A DNA stretch of 64,000 nt from Hyphomicrobiales bacterium (GTDB lineage Bacteria; Pseudomonadota; Alphaproteobacteria; Rhizobiales; Rhizobiaceae): assembly GCA_900467685.1 (NCBI GenBank), contig UBQX01000003.1, positions 124,001 through 188,000 on the forward strand, in the 5' to 3' direction. Shown piece after piece: positions 27,164-36,636 of the stretch (position 1 is its first letter; each line of letters begins with the position of its first letter). The notes below the pieces were generated by a model. That model did no database searches. It saw only the letters and a list, made by a program, of their open reading frames with translations, and was not told the DNA's origin. The position numbers were made by a program, and so were the translations under genes.

Positions 27164-28414
27164 TTACTTGACCGGCGGGTTATGCGGCCGGAAGAGCTGT
27201 CCCTTTTCCGCAATCAGTACGAAACCGAGGCCGACGATCGATAGCAGGCAGTAGCCGGCAACGAGCGGCAGGGCGGTGCCGTTATAGGCCTGCCCGATGA
27301 TGGCCCCGAGCGCCGCGCCCAGGATCGTTGTCGTGAAGCCCAGAACCGAAGACGCCGTACCGGCGACATGGCCGAGCGGCTCCATCGCCAGCGAGTTGAA
27401 GTTCGAACTGATCCAGCCGAAGAGAAACATCGAGATCGCGAAGAGCGAGATGAAGATCGGGAAGGGCAGCGGTTCTGGGCCGAAAAGTTCGGCGACGAAC
27501 CACAGGGCGTTGACCGCGATGAAGCCGAGCAGCGCCCCATGCGACAGGCGCCGCATGCCGAAACGCCCGACGAGCCGCGCATTGATGAAAGACGAGAGCG
27601 CCATGAAGAGCGCGACGCCGGCAAAGGCCAGCGGGAACCAGTTCCCGAGTTCATAGACCTCGATATAGATCTGGTTGGCCGAGTTGATGAAGCCGAACAG
27701 GGCTCCGAAGATGACGGCGCTGGAGAGCGTATAGAACAGCGCCGAGCGGTTGGTCAGCACGATGCGGAAGCCATCGAGGATGACGCGCGGCGTAAAGGGG
27801 CGCACGTCTTCCGGATGCAGCGTTTCTGGCAGCTTGATCCACGTCCACAGTGCAACAATGGTGCCGACGATGCCGATGAAGAGAAAAATCAGGTGCCAGT
27901 TGCCGAAGAACATGATGACCTGGCCGGTGCCCGGCGCAATCACCGGCACGACCATGAAGACCATCATGATCAGCGACATGACTTCGGCCATCTGACGGCC
28001 GCCATAGACGTCGCGGATGATCGAGACGGTGACAACGCGGGTTGCCGCCGAGCCGATGCCCTGAATGAAGCGCAGCGCGAGGAGAATGCCGAAGGTCGGC
28101 GCCAGCACGATCGCGAAGGCGGACAGAATGTAGATGACGAAGCCGAAAAAGAGCGGCTTGCGGCGGCCGAAGCGGTCTGAGACGGGACCGAAGAAGAGCT
28201 GGGCGATGCCAAAGCCGACGAGGTAGGCGGTGACGACGTATTGCCGGCTGTTCTCGTCCTCGACGTTCAGTGACGCCCCGATATATTGCAGGCCGGGCAG
28301 CATGATGTCGACGGCGAGCGCGTTCAAGGCCATCAAGGCCGCGCAGAGCGCGATGAACTGCGTCTTGCCCATGCTGCCAAGCACAGTTGGGCGCGTTGCA
28401 TTCGATCCGGTCAT
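27164..28414 (-). CDS. MFS drug transporter, Bcr/CflA-like
   Basis: About 416 residues with 12 membrane segments. Motif A-like FGPVSDRFGRRKPLFFG follows TM2, the motif C region reads FMVVPVIAPGTGQVI and the DIMLPGLQYIG segment in TM1 is typical of Bcr/CflA (DHA1) pumps. It should export small drugs or metabolites with proton antiport. GGAG lies 9 bases before ATG 28414. Confidence 0.88.
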   Translation of the reverse strand: MTGSNATRPTVLGSMGKTQFIALCAALMALNALAVDIMLPGLQYIGASLNVEDENSRQYVVTAYLVGFGIAQLFFGPVSDRFGRRKPLFFGFVIYILSAFAIVLAPTFGILLALRFIQGIGSAATRVVTVSIIRDVYGGRQMAEVMSLIMMVFMVVPVIAPGTGQVIMFFGNWHLIFLFIGIVGTIVALWTWIKLPETLHPEDVRPFTPRVILDGFRIVLTNRSALFYTLSSAVIFGALFGFINSANQIYIEVYELGNWFPLAFAGVALFMALSSFINARLVGRFGMRRLSHGALLGFIAVNALWFVAELFGPEPLPFPIFISLFAISMFLFGWISSNFNSLAMEPLGHVAGTASSVLGFTTTILGAALGAIIGQAYNGTALPLVAGYCLLSIVGLGFVLIAEKGQLFRPHNPPVK

Positions 28415-28508
28415 TTTCAAAGCTCCAAAAAGCGAGAAGGCGCTGGTTGGACAGCGCCTTCGCCATTCCGGGTTTCAAGGCCGCGGCACGGGCCGCGCGC
28501 GATATGGG

Positions 28509-28844
28509 TCAGGCAGCGCCCTTGACGGCAACGCCCTGCGCCTGCAGGTGATCCTGCAGCTCGCCGGCCTGGAACATCTCGCGCACGATGTCGCAACCGC
28601 CGAGGAACTCGCCCTTGACATAGAGCTGCGGGATGGTCGGCCAGTTGGAATAATCCTTGATGCCCTGGCGGATATCGCCATCGGCGAGCACGTTGATGCC
28701 CTTGTAGTCGACGCCGAGGTAATCGAGGATCTGCACGACTTGCCCTGAGAAGCCACACTGGGGAAACTGCGGCGTGCCCTTCATGAAGAGGACGACGTCA
28801 TTCGACTTGACTTCGTTAGCGATGAATTCCTGAACTGCGCTCAT
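28509..28844 (-). CDS. grxD: Monothiol glutaredoxin, Grx4 family
   Basis: A 111-residue class II glutaredoxin with the CGFS active site ([14 protein letters not shown]), the [20 protein letters not shown] glutathione-binding region. Such proteins carry [2Fe-2S] clusters and commonly bind BolA. The bolA gene lies 130 bases upstream on the same strand, as in other alphaproteobacteria, which supports a Grx4-BolA iron-sulphur/iron-sensing pair. Confidence 0.96.
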   Translation of the reverse strand: MSAVQEFIANEVKSNDVVLFMKGTPQFPQCGFSGQVVQILDYLGVDYKGINVLADGDIRQGIKDYSNWPTIPQLYVKGEFLGGCDIVREMFQAGELQDHLQAQGVAVKGAA

Positions 28845-28975
28845 TGGATTTGTCCTTTCCTGCACGGGTTCAAGGCCCGGCCCAATCCGACTTGGTCAAT
28901 CTTTGACGATAAATAGCATGGCATTCCGGGAATAAAAGAGGCGGAGGGCTGATTTAGCGACCTCCGCTCTCCGCT

Positions 28976-29209
28976 TTATTCCGGAACGCTCGTCTGCAGG
29001 GCGAGCGCGTGGAGGACGCCGCCCATATTGCCCTGAAGCGCATCGTAGACCATCTGGTGCTGCTGTACGCGTGTCTTGCCGCGGAAGGCTTCCGCGACGA
29101 CTTCGGCGGCAAAATGATCGCCATCGCCGGCGAGGTCGCGAATTTTCACCTTCGCGCCCGGGATGCCCGCCTTGATCAGATCTTCGATGTCGCCTGCTTT
29201 CATTGCCAT
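28976..29209 (-). CDS. BolA family protein
   Basis: A 77-residue BolA-type protein (MAMKAGDIEDLIKAGIPGAK; then FRGKTRVQQHQMVYDALQG with the conserved His used for cluster ligation with Grx4). The start may be two codons later at ATG 29203. It lies between purL and grxD on the same strand. Partner of the monothiol glutaredoxin. Confidence 0.93.
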   Translation of the reverse strand: MAMKAGDIEDLIKAGIPGAKVKIRDLAGDGDHFAAEVVAEAFRGKTRVQQHQMVYDALQGNMGGVLHALALQTSVPE

Positions 29210-29226
29210 GTCTTGTACTTCTCCGC

Positions 29227-31464
29227 TTACTCGGCGGCGGCGCGAAGCGCCTTGCCGCCGTCCATGAATTCAGGGAACCATGATTCATGGGCGGCACGCA
29301 ATTCGTCAACCGAAACATTGAGAAGTTCATCGACAACGAGGTTGGCGCCCTCGACCTTGCCGAGGCGACGGAAGGGCACACCGGCATCTTCCGCGCCCGC
29401 GCAGACGAAGTTGGCGAGATCGGCCGGAACGGCGATGACATAGCGCGCCTGATCTTCACCGAAGAGGAGGGCGTGTGCCGGGCCGTTGCTTTCGGCAAGC
29501 GACAGCTTCATGCCCTTGCCCGAAGACATGGTCATTTCGGCCAGCGCAATCGCCAGACCGCCCGACGAGATGTCGTGGCAGGCGGTGACTTCGCCGTTGC
29601 GGATCGCGTTGCGGATGAAATCGCCGTTGCGGCGTTCAGCAGTGAGATCGACTTCCGGCGCCGGACCGTCCTTGATGCCGAGCGCATCGCGCATGTAGAT
29701 CGACTGGCCGAGATGGCTGCCATCCGTGCCGATCATCAGGATCGCGTCGCCGTCCTTCATGGAGCCGATGCGGGCCATTTTCGACCAGTCGGGCAGGAGG
29801 CCGACGCCGGCAATGGTGGGAGTCGGCAGGATCGCGACGCCGTTCGTTTCGTTGTAGAGCGAGACGTTGCCCGAGACGATCGGGAAGTCGAGCGCCTTGC
29901 AGGCTTCGCCGATGCCTTTGATCGCCATGACGAACTGGCCCATGATTTCCGGCTTTTCCGGGTTGCCGAAATTCAGGTTGTCGGTGGCGGCGAGCGGTTC
30001 AGCACCTGTGGCGGTGATATTGCGCCAGCATTCGGCAACGGCCTGCTTGCCGCCTTCGAACGGATCGGCCTCGACATAGCGCGGCGTGACGTCGGAAGAG
30101 AAGGCGAGCGCCTTGGTCGGATGCGTGTCGACGCGTACGACGCCGGCATCGCCGCCGGGAAGCTGCAGCGAATTGCCCTGGATCAGCGTGTCGTACTGCT
30201 CATAAACCCAGCGGCGCGAGGACTGGTTCGGCGAGCCGACCAGCGAGAGCAGGGTTGCGTTGTAATCGGACGGCGCGGCGACGGCACTGGCGGGGAGCGC
30301 CGGAAACTTGCCGGGCTCCTTCCACGGGCGGTCGTATTCAGGCGCCTGGTCGCCGAGATCCTTGATGGGGAGGTTTGCGACTTCCTCGCCCTGATGGATG
30401 ACGCGGAAGCGCAAGTCGTCGGTGGTCTTGCCGCAGATGGCGAAGTCGAGGCCCCACTTGACGAAAATGGCCTTGGCGACCTCTTCCTTGGAGGGCTCGA
30501 GCACCATGAGCATGCGCTCCTGGCTTTCCGACAGCATCATTTCATAGGCCGTCATGCGCTCTTCGCGCACCGGCACCTTGTCGAGAAGAAGTTCGATGCC
30601 GAGATCGCCCTTGGCGCCCATTTCGACCGCCGAGCAGGTGAGGCCGGCAGCACCCATGTCCTGAATGGCGATAACCGCGCCGGTCTGCATCAGCTCAAGG
30701 CAGGCTTCCAGCAGGCACTTTTCGGTGAAGGGGTCGCCGACCTGAACCGTCGGGCGCTTCTCTTCGATGCTTTCGTCGAATTCGGCAGAGGCCATCGTCG
30801 CGCCGCCGACGCCGTCGCGGCCGGTCTTGGCGCCGAGATAGACGACGGGCAGGCCGACGCCCTTGGCTTCGGAGAGGAAGATGCCGTCCGCGCGGGCAAG
30901 GCCGGCGGCAAAGGCGTTGACGAGGATGTTGCCGTTATAGCGGGCGTCGAACTCGACTTCGCCGCCGACAGTCGGAACACCGAAGGAATTGCCATAGCCG
31001 CCAACGCCGGCAACGACGCCCGAGACGAGATGTTTGGTCTTCGGATGGTCCGGTTCGCCGAAACGCAGCGCGTTCATCGCCGCAATCGGGCGTGCGCCCA
31101 TGGTGAAGACGTCGCGCAGGATGCCGCCGACGCCGGTCGCGGCACCCTGATAAGGCTCGATATAGGACGGGTGGTTGTGGCTCTCCATCTTGAAGACGAC
31201 GCATTCGCCGTCATCGATATCGACCACGCCGGCATTTTCGCCCGGACCCTGGATGACGCGCGGACCCTTGGTGGGCAGCGTGCGCAGCCACTTCTTCGAC
31301 GACTTGTAGGAGCAGTGCTCGTTCCACATGGCGGAGAAGATGCCGAGCTCGGTGAAGGTCGGCTCGCGGCCGATCAGGTCCAGAATGCGCTGGTACTCAT
31401 CCGGCTTCAGGCCGTGAGCGGCAATGAGTTCCGGGGTGATCGGCTGGCTGTTCGAAATGGTCAT
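29227..31464 (-). CDS. purL: Phosphoribosylformylglycinamidine synthase subunit PurL
   Basis: A 745-residue small-type PurL that needs separate PurQ and PurS. Markers: [20 protein letters not shown] near the N-terminus, [21 protein letters not shown] (only the first 20 residues matter), [21 protein letters not shown]-type segment [17 protein letters not shown] and [11 protein letters not shown]. It makes FGAM in purine synthesis. purQ and purS are not adjacent downstream here. Confidence 0.97.
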   Translation of the reverse strand: MTISNSQPITPELIAAHGLKPDEYQRILDLIGREPTFTELGIFSAMWNEHCSYKSSKKWLRTLPTKGPRVIQGPGENAGVVDIDDGECVVFKMESHNHPSYIEPYQGAATGVGGILRDVFTMGARPIAAMNALRFGEPDHPKTKHLVSGVVAGVGGYGNSFGVPTVGGEVEFDARYNGNILVNAFAAGLARADGIFLSEAKGVGLPVVYLGAKTGRDGVGGATMASAEFDESIEEKRPTVQVGDPFTEKCLLEACLELMQTGAVIAIQDMGAAGLTCSAVEMGAKGDLGIELLLDKVPVREERMTAYEMMLSESQERMLMVLEPSKEEVAKAIFVKWGLDFAICGKTTDDLRFRVIHQGEEVANLPIKDLGDQAPEYDRPWKEPGKFPALPASAVAAPSDYNATLLSLVGSPNQSSRRWVYEQYDTLIQGNSLQLPGGDAGVVRVDTHPTKALAFSSDVTPRYVEADPFEGGKQAVAECWRNITATGAEPLAATDNLNFGNPEKPEIMGQFVMAIKGIGEACKALDFPIVSGNVSLYNETNGVAILPTPTIAGVGLLPDWSKMARIGSMKDGDAILMIGTDGSHLGQSIYMRDALGIKDGPAPEVDLTAERRNGDFIRNAIRNGEVTACHDISSGGLAIALAEMTMSSGKGMKLSLAESNGPAHALLFGEDQARYVIAVPADLANFVCAGAEDAGVPFRRLGKVEGANLVVDELLNVSVDELRAAHESWFPEFMDGGKALRAAAE

Positions 31465-31594
31465 GGGCGTCCGTCTGGCTCATGGTGGCGCTTATCAGGC
31501 CCCTATAGCGCAGGAAGCCGGTTCAGGCGACAGCAAAATGCCTGCAACTTGGGGAAAGGCTGCGGAAAACACGCGGCCGATCCTCGAGGCCCGA

Positions 31595-32155
31595 CTACAA
31601 ATCCATTGCGCTTGGTTTGGTGGGCCGGCTGTCGCGGCAGAAGGCAGTGAAATCGGTCAGGAATTTCTCGGCCGCCAGCCTTTTTGCCGGCTGCGTCATG
31701 AATTCGGCGATGGCCTCTGGCGTCTGCTTCATCACCGGCACGCGGAGGAAAATTCCGGGATTGAAATTCGAGCTGATGGTTGAGAGCACGGTGCGCAGGG
31801 TCTGCAGCATGTCGTCGCCGCGATGCGAGGCATGGGCCAGCGCGATGGGCTTGCCGATGACATGCTCGCCCGAGACAAGCCAGTCGATGGCATTCTTCAG
31901 GCCGCCGGGGAGCGTTCGGACGTATTCGGGGCTGGCGATGATAATACCATCGGCTCCCGCGATCTTGTGCTGGAAGGCCCGAACGATCTCCGGCGTCGCG
32001 TCGCCTTCGCGGTCGGGCGAGAAGACGGGAAGGTCGCCGATGCCGGCGAAGACTTCGATTGCGATCGTCGGCGGGGCGAGATTAGGCAACGCGCGGAGAA
32101 GCGCGGTGTTCGTGGACTGGGCGCGAGCGCTGCCGGAGATGGCGAGGAGTTTCAT
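31595..32155 (-). CDS. NADPH-dependent FMN reductase family protein
   Basis: A 186-residue flavodoxin-like reductase: LAISGSARAQSTNTALLRAL at the N-terminus (FMN phosphate loop), IIIASPEYVRTLPGGLKNAIDW for the flavin ring region. Members reduce FMN, azo dyes, quinones or chromate. No genetic partner is evident between purL and the relBE-like pair. Confidence 0.85.
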   Translation of the reverse strand: MKLLAISGSARAQSTNTALLRALPNLAPPTIAIEVFAGIGDLPVFSPDREGDATPEIVRAFQHKIAGADGIIIASPEYVRTLPGGLKNAIDWLVSGEHVIGKPIALAHASHRGDDMLQTLRTVLSTISSNFNPGIFLRVPVMKQTPEAIAEFMTQPAKRLAAEKFLTDFTAFCRDSRPTKPSAMDL

Positions 32156-32209
32156 GAGCGGGAGGCTAGCAGGGGCGGGGCGAGTCGGGAAGGGAACCGA
32201 CCGTGTCAG

Positions 32210-32512
32210 TCACTCAGCCTTGTTCGTGAATTTCCGGCTTGCCGCCGCTTTATAGACCTCTGAGCGATCCCGTTTTCCGACAGCGATCACCACAATAATC
32301 AGTTGTTCGTCCCGGACCTCATAGACGAGCCGATAGCCCGCACTCCGAAGCTTGATTTTGTACCGATCCCGGCTTCCAGAAAGCTGCGCTGACGGCACCC
32401 GAGGATTGATGCAACGTTCCGCGAGTTTCTTCTTGAATTGCGCGCGCGTGTTGCTGTCGAGCTTGTTCCACTCTTTCAGGGCCGCCTCGACAAAGCCGAG
32501 CTCATAGGTCAT
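32210..32512 (-). CDS. RelE/ParE-family toxin
   Basis: A 100-residue RelE-fold toxin: LGFVEAALKEWNKLDSNTRA, RVPSAQLSGSRDRYKIKLRS and a YRLVYEVRDEQLIIVVIAVG strand, then KRDRSEVYKAA. These residues correspond to the mRNA-interferase core of RelE. It overlaps the antitoxin gene by 11 bases, the usual arrangement of type II modules. Confidence 0.88.
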   Translation of the reverse strand: MTYELGFVEAALKEWNKLDSNTRAQFKKKLAERCINPRVPSAQLSGSRDRYKIKLRSAGYRLVYEVRDEQLIIVVIAVGKRDRSEVYKAAASRKFTNKAE

Positions 32513-32750
32513 CCAGCTTGACCTTGATCACGGGATCATTCGCCCGCGCATCGGCGATGGCGTTCAATTCCAGATCTTCCAGTCGTTCGAGCATGGCTTC
32601 GTATGTTTCGGCGGGAACGCAGTAAAAGGCCGGTTGATTGCGATTGAGAATTGCGACCGCAGCCCCTTCGCCAGCGGCGACCGTTCCCATCGGATTTTTC
32701 TTCAGCTCGGAGACGCTGGCCGTGACCTCGGCAAGAACAACTTGCGTCAT
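32502..32750 (-). CDS. Phd/RelB-type antitoxin
   Basis: An 82-residue antitoxin: MTQVVLAEVTASVSELKKNP, followed by AAGEGAAVAILNRNQPAFYC (Phd/YefM-like DNA-binding fold) and an acidic toxin-binding tail. The start at 32750 gives the standard N-terminus. An imperfect dyad ACT-GATATT-AGT lies 28 bp upstream and may be its operator. Confidence 0.85.
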   Translation of the reverse strand: MTQVVLAEVTASVSELKKNPMGTVAAGEGAAVAILNRNQPAFYCVPAETYEAMLERLEDLELNAIADARANDPVIKVKLDDL

Positions 32751-32843
32751 GATGCGATCCTTAAACCTGTTATGGGTACTGATATTAGTCCTCACATCAG
32801 GTCTTTTCAAGCGGGAGCCTTGGGGCTTTGCCCTATAGGAATG

Positions 32844-34871
32844 TCACTCCCGGCTCCGTCTCCGCCGTCTCCCGCCGTCTCCCCCCGCATCCGCCAGCAC
32901 CTTTTTCTCCGGCAGCGCGATGACCTTTTCGAGGTTCGGGAAGCTATCCACCTTGTTGGGCATGGCCATGGCGTAGACGAAATGTTCCTGGAATTTCGGT
33001 TCCAGCGCGGTTTCGATCTTCTCGATCTTGCGCACCGTCTCCTCGATTTCGCGGCGATAGCCACGGTTGAGGAGGCACATGCGGGCGCCGGTGCCGGCCG
33101 CGTTGCCGACGGCCTTGACCTTTTCGAGGTCGCAATCGGGGATGAGGCCGAGCACCATCGCGTATTTCGGGTCGATGAAGGTGCCGAAGGCGCCGGCGAG
33201 GCCGATGCGGTCGACGTGATCTATGCCAAGCTTGTCCATCAGCAGCTTCACGCCGGCATAAAGCGCTGCTTTGGCGAGCTGGATGGCGCGGACGTCGTTC
33301 TGGGTAACGGTGATCTTCTGTGCGCCGTCATGCAGCAGATAGGAGAAGGTGCGGCCGTTTTCGAGGATGCGGGGGCTTCTGGCGGCCATTGCGCCATCGA
33401 CGACGCCATCTTCGGAGATGATGCCGGCGAGGAACATTTCGGCCACAACTTCGATGATCGCCGAGCCGCAGATCCCGGTGATGCCTGTCTTCTCGGCCGC
33501 TTCGGCAAAGCCCGGTTCGTCGGACCATTGCTCAACGCCGATGACGCGGAAGCGGGGTTCCAGCGTGTCGCGGTCGATGCGGACGCGCTCGATGGCGCCG
33601 GGTGCCGCGCGCTGGCCGGAGGAGATTTCTGCACCCTCGAATGCGGGGCCGGTGGGCGAGGAGGCGGCGACGGTGCGGGCGGAATTGCCGAGCACGATTT
33701 CGGCATTGGTGCCGATATCGACCAGCAGCATCTGCTCGTCCTGCCGGTGCGGACCTTCGGTCAGCGTTGCGGCCGCGGCATCCGCGCCGACATGGCCGGC
33801 GATGCAGGGGAGCATGTAGACACGCGCGCCCTTGTTGAGGTGGATGCCGATCTCTTCAGCCTTCAGGTGCTGCGCGCCGGAAGCGGCGAGCGCGAAGGGG
33901 GCGCCGCCGAGTTCGGTCGGGTCGATGCCGAGGAAGAGGTGGTGCATGACCGGGTTGCCGACGAAGACGGCATCGAGAATGTCGTGACGGTCAATGCCAC
34001 CCTGTTCGGCCACCTTGTCCACGAGGCCATTGATGGCGTCGCGCACGGCGTTCGTCATCGCCTCGCGCCCGTCCGGGTTCATCATGACATAGGACACGCG
34101 GCTCATCAGATCCTCGCCGAAGCGGATCTGCGGGTTGGATGTCCCGGAAGAGGCGAGCGTGCGGCCCGAGAGCAGCGAGGAGAGGTGCATGGCAATTGTC
34201 GTCGAGCCGATGTCGCAGGCAATGCCATAGGCCTCGTTCTTGAGGCCCGGATAGAGCGCGACGAGGCGAGGGCGGTCGTCGGCCTCATCCTTGTGGATCG
34301 CCGCCGTGACCTTCCATTCGCCCTTGCGCAGGATCTGCTGCACGCGCGGCAGGAGATGGAAATCGACCTCGATGCGCTTGAGCTTCCAGTCCTTTTCGAG
34401 TGCGACGAGGAGCCTGTCGAGATCGCCGAGCGGCTTTTCCATGTCGGGTTCCTCAACCTCGACATAGCACATGTGCACTGCCGGATCGCGTTCGATCACG
34501 CGGCCATCGCTCTCCTTGCGTACGACCTGCGCATTGACGACCGTGTCCTGCGGAATGTCGATAACGAGATCGCCTTCGATGGTGGCCGAGCAGGACAGGC
34601 GGCGGCCCTCTGGAAGCCCACGCACGCGGTAATAGCGCTCTTCCTTCGGACCAATGGGCGAGATGTGGTCGTTGGAAGACGTGATGCCATGCTTGGCGAA
34701 CTGGCCTTCCTGCACAGACACCTGACAGCGCCCGCATGTGGCACGCCCGCCGCAGACGCTTTCGACATAGACGCCCAGTTCGCGCGCCGCCTCGATGACC
34801 GGCGTGCCCGAGGCAAAACGGCCGCGCTTGCCCGAGGGCATGAAAAGGACGAGATGCGTTTCTTCAGTCAT
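32844..34871 (-). CDS. ASKHA-domain [2Fe-2S] protein, RACo/RamA-like reductive activator of corrinoid proteins
   Basis: A 675-residue protein. Residues 1-100 form a plant-type [2Fe-2S] ferredoxin with Cys at about 40, 46, 49 and 94 (CGGRATCGRC ... RLSC). A linker of about 110 residues follows. Residues from about 215 form an ASKHA ATPase-like region (ACDIGSTTIAMHLSSL, LLVDIGTNAEIVLG). This matches RACo of acetogens, which re-reduces inactive Co(II) corrinoid to Co(I) at the expense of ATP. The end is an Arg-rich tail (DGGRRRRRSRE). It lies downstream of the methyl-THF genes on the same strand, separated by a DUF4160/DUF2442 pair. Confidence 0.88.
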   Translation of the reverse strand: MTEETHLVLFMPSGKRGRFASGTPVIEAARELGVYVESVCGGRATCGRCQVSVQEGQFAKHGITSSNDHISPIGPKEERYYRVRGLPEGRRLSCSATIEGDLVIDIPQDTVVNAQVVRKESDGRVIERDPAVHMCYVEVEEPDMEKPLGDLDRLLVALEKDWKLKRIEVDFHLLPRVQQILRKGEWKVTAAIHKDEADDRPRLVALYPGLKNEAYGIACDIGSTTIAMHLSSLLSGRTLASSGTSNPQIRFGEDLMSRVSYVMMNPDGREAMTNAVRDAINGLVDKVAEQGGIDRHDILDAVFVGNPVMHHLFLGIDPTELGGAPFALAASGAQHLKAEEIGIHLNKGARVYMLPCIAGHVGADAAAATLTEGPHRQDEQMLLVDIGTNAEIVLGNSARTVAASSPTGPAFEGAEISSGQRAAPGAIERVRIDRDTLEPRFRVIGVEQWSDEPGFAEAAEKTGITGICGSAIIEVVAEMFLAGIISEDGVVDGAMAARSPRILENGRTFSYLLHDGAQKITVTQNDVRAIQLAKAALYAGVKLLMDKLGIDHVDRIGLAGAFGTFIDPKYAMVLGLIPDCDLEKVKAVGNAAGTGARMCLLNRGYRREIEETVRKIEKIETALEPKFQEHFVYAMAMPNKVDSFPNLEKVIALPEKKVLADAGGDGGRRRRRSRE

Positions 34872-34880
34872 TGTCTGCTT

Positions 34881-35303
34881 TCAATCCTGAGCGGTGGTCT
34901 TTTCGACCTTGCGCGGGCGTCCGCCCTTGCTGCCGTTGCGCCGGCTTGCGGCGGCTTTGGCGGGGGAGCGGGAGAGGCCACCGCGGCGTTGGGCGTCCAT
35001 GAAGCTGCGGCTGCCGAAGATGCCGCTCATCAGGCCAGTGATCGTGTAATCGACATCCAGCGTTTCCCAATGAAGGCCGGTTTCTCCGAGAAGTTCTACT
35101 TCGGCCAGTTCGGCCTCTGTCGCTTCCTGAAGCCCTTCCAAGGCGCGGGACGGAATCATGAAGGCTGCGCCATTCTCGAAATCGACGACGATGCGGCCTG
35201 ACTTTCCGTCGTAACGCACCGAAACGGGGATCGGCCGACCGGCTCTTTCTGTCTGCCAACGGGCCTTGGCTTCGGCAAGTTCTGCGTCGCTGACGTCAGC
35301 CAT
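34881..35303 (-). CDS. DUF2442 domain protein
   Basis: A 140-residue protein. The middle (VSVRYDGKSGRIVVDFENGA, then LLGETGLHWETLDVDYTITG) matches DUF2442. The C-terminus is basic (KAAASRRNGSKGGRPRKVEK) and may bind DNA. It overlaps the DUF4160 gene by 8 bases and has a strong GGAGGAAATACC. DUF4160-DUF2442 pairs are widespread and look like toxin-antitoxin-type modules, but the activity is not established. Confidence 0.75.
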   Translation of the reverse strand: MADVSDAELAEAKARWQTERAGRPIPVSVRYDGKSGRIVVDFENGAAFMIPSRALEGLQEATEAELAEVELLGETGLHWETLDVDYTITGLMSGIFGSRSFMDAQRRGGLSRSPAKAAASRRNGSKGGRPRKVEKTTAQD

Positions 35304-35523
35304 GGTATTTCCTCCAGACTTCGAGAAAGCGATCCCGATTGGCCTCAATGCTATCCACCGCACGGCGGACGTCTCGATCCGACATGCCTCCTTGGGTCAT
35401 GACCTTCAGGCTGGCCATGTCGATCCGGGCTTCGCCGTCTCCATAGACGTGGACATGCGGTGGTTCGTGGTCTGCCGTGTAGATGACGAAGCGCAGGCCA
35501 TGCTCGCGGAGAACCGTTACCAT
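35296..35523 (-). CDS. DUF4160 domain protein
   Basis: A 75-residue protein with the DUF4160 core (EHGLRFVIYTADHEPPHVHV, then YGDGEARIDMASL) and a C-terminal FLEVWRKYHG. It is the first gene of the pair with DUF2442. The Shine-Dalgarno is weak, and a dyad sits directly upstream. The pair separates the methyl-THF:corrinoid methyltransferase gene from the reductive activator gene. Confidence 0.75.
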   Translation of the reverse strand: MVTVLREHGLRFVIYTADHEPPHVHVYGDGEARIDMASLKVMTQGGMSDRDVRRAVDSIEANRDRFLEVWRKYHG

Positions 35524-35529
35524 TCAAAT

Positions 35530-35547
35530 AACCTAACTTGTTGGGTT
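35530..35547. promoter_or_regulatory. Dyad directly upstream of the DUF4160 gene
   Basis: AACCTAACTTGTTGGGTT has 7-bp arms with one G-T pair around CTTG, ending 7 bp before the DUF4160 start on the minus strand. It could be an autoregulatory operator of the pair, or a weak hairpin with a T tail on the plus strand. Confidence 0.4.
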
Positions 35548-35604
35548 TTTCAATGGCCCTTCAGGATGAAGTATGGTTCTCGCGCGACTTGACCGAACTT
35601 TGCC

Positions 35605-36573
35605 TTACTCGCTCGCGCCACCCCCGCCAACGCGTGCTGCACGACCGCCACGGCGCGAGGGGCCGCCGCTCGCGGCCGGGGCAGGGCTCTGCGCTGCAGC
35701 GCCACCTTCAGCGGGCTTGTAGTCGCGATAGGTCATGATCCAGTTCGAGCAATTCGGGTCGGTGCCGTTCAAGACGTTTGCGGCGCGGACGGCTTCCATT
35801 TCCTGCGGGCGGCAGGGGTTCATGATGGCGGAGGTCATGCCGGCGCCGATGACCATGGGGATGAAGCCGGCGTTGATGCCGTGGCGATGCGGCAGGCCGA
35901 AGGAGATGTTGGAGAGGCCGCAGGTCGTGTTGACCTTGAGTTCGTTGCGCAGGCGATAGAGAAGCTGGAAGACCTGGCGGCCGGCGTCGCCGAGCGCCCC
36001 GATCGGCATGACGAGCGGGTCGACCACGATGTCGTGCGGCTTGATGCCGTAATCGGCGGCGCGCTCGACGATCTTCTTGGCGACGGCAAAGCGGACGTCC
36101 GGGTCCATGGAAATGCCCGTCTCGTCATTGGAAATGGCAACGACCGGCACGTCATATTTCTTGCAGAGCGGCAGGATGGCTTCGAGCTTTTCTTCCTCGC
36201 CGGTCACCGAATTGACCAGCGGGCGACCCTTGGCGATCTTCAGCGCGGCCTCAATGGCGGCAGTCACGGAGCTGTCGATGGAGAGCGGCACGTCCACAAG
36301 ACCCTGCACGATTTCCATCGTCTGGACGAGCAGGCCCGGTTCGGTCTCGTTCGGGTTGACGGAGGTGACGCCCGCATTGACGTCCAGCATCGTGGCCCCG
36401 GCGGCGACCTGTTCCAGCGCGTCCTTGATGACGGTTTCGAAATTGCCGGCCTGCATCTCGGCGGCGAGCTTCTTGCGGCCGGTCGGGTTGATGCGTTCGC
36501 CGATCACGCAGAAGGGCTGGTCGAAGCCGATGACGATTTCGCGGGTGGCGGAGGCGACGATAGTGCGGGTCAT
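35605..36573 (-). CDS. Methyltetrahydrofolate:corrinoid methyltransferase (MeTr/AcsE-like)
   Basis: A 322-residue pterin-binding TIM barrel. Motifs: FCVIGERINPTGRKKLA near the N-terminus, ATMLDVNAGVTSVNPNE, PLSIDSSV, VNSVTGEEEKLE and ISNDETGIS. These match acetogen MeTr (AcsE) and the MetH folate domain, which move methyl between 5-methyl-THF and a corrinoid protein. The C-terminal 35 residues are a Gly/Arg/Ala-rich low-complexity tail (GGPSRRGGRAARVGGGG). In the metF operon; 63 bases separate it from metF. Confidence 0.88.
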   Translation of the reverse strand: MTRTIVASATREIVIGFDQPFCVIGERINPTGRKKLAAEMQAGNFETVIKDALEQVAAGATMLDVNAGVTSVNPNETEPGLLVQTMEIVQGLVDVPLSIDSSVTAAIEAALKIAKGRPLVNSVTGEEEKLEAILPLCKKYDVPVVAISNDETGISMDPDVRFAVAKKIVERAADYGIKPHDIVVDPLVMPIGALGDAGRQVFQLLYRLRNELKVNTTCGLSNISFGLPHRHGINAGFIPMVIGAGMTSAIMNPCRPQEMEAVRAANVLNGTDPNCSNWIMTYRDYKPAEGGAAAQSPAPAASGGPSRRGGRAARVGGGGASE

Positions 36574-36636
36574 TGTGTTCGGTCCTTCAGGCGGAGCGGA
36601 GTTGATCTGAAAATGAATGTAAGAGGCGTCGCCGCC

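Noticed and set aside
31465-31594. Possible small RNA in the purL upstream region
   Set aside because: No clear promoter-terminator pair or conserved stem was seen in this short gap.
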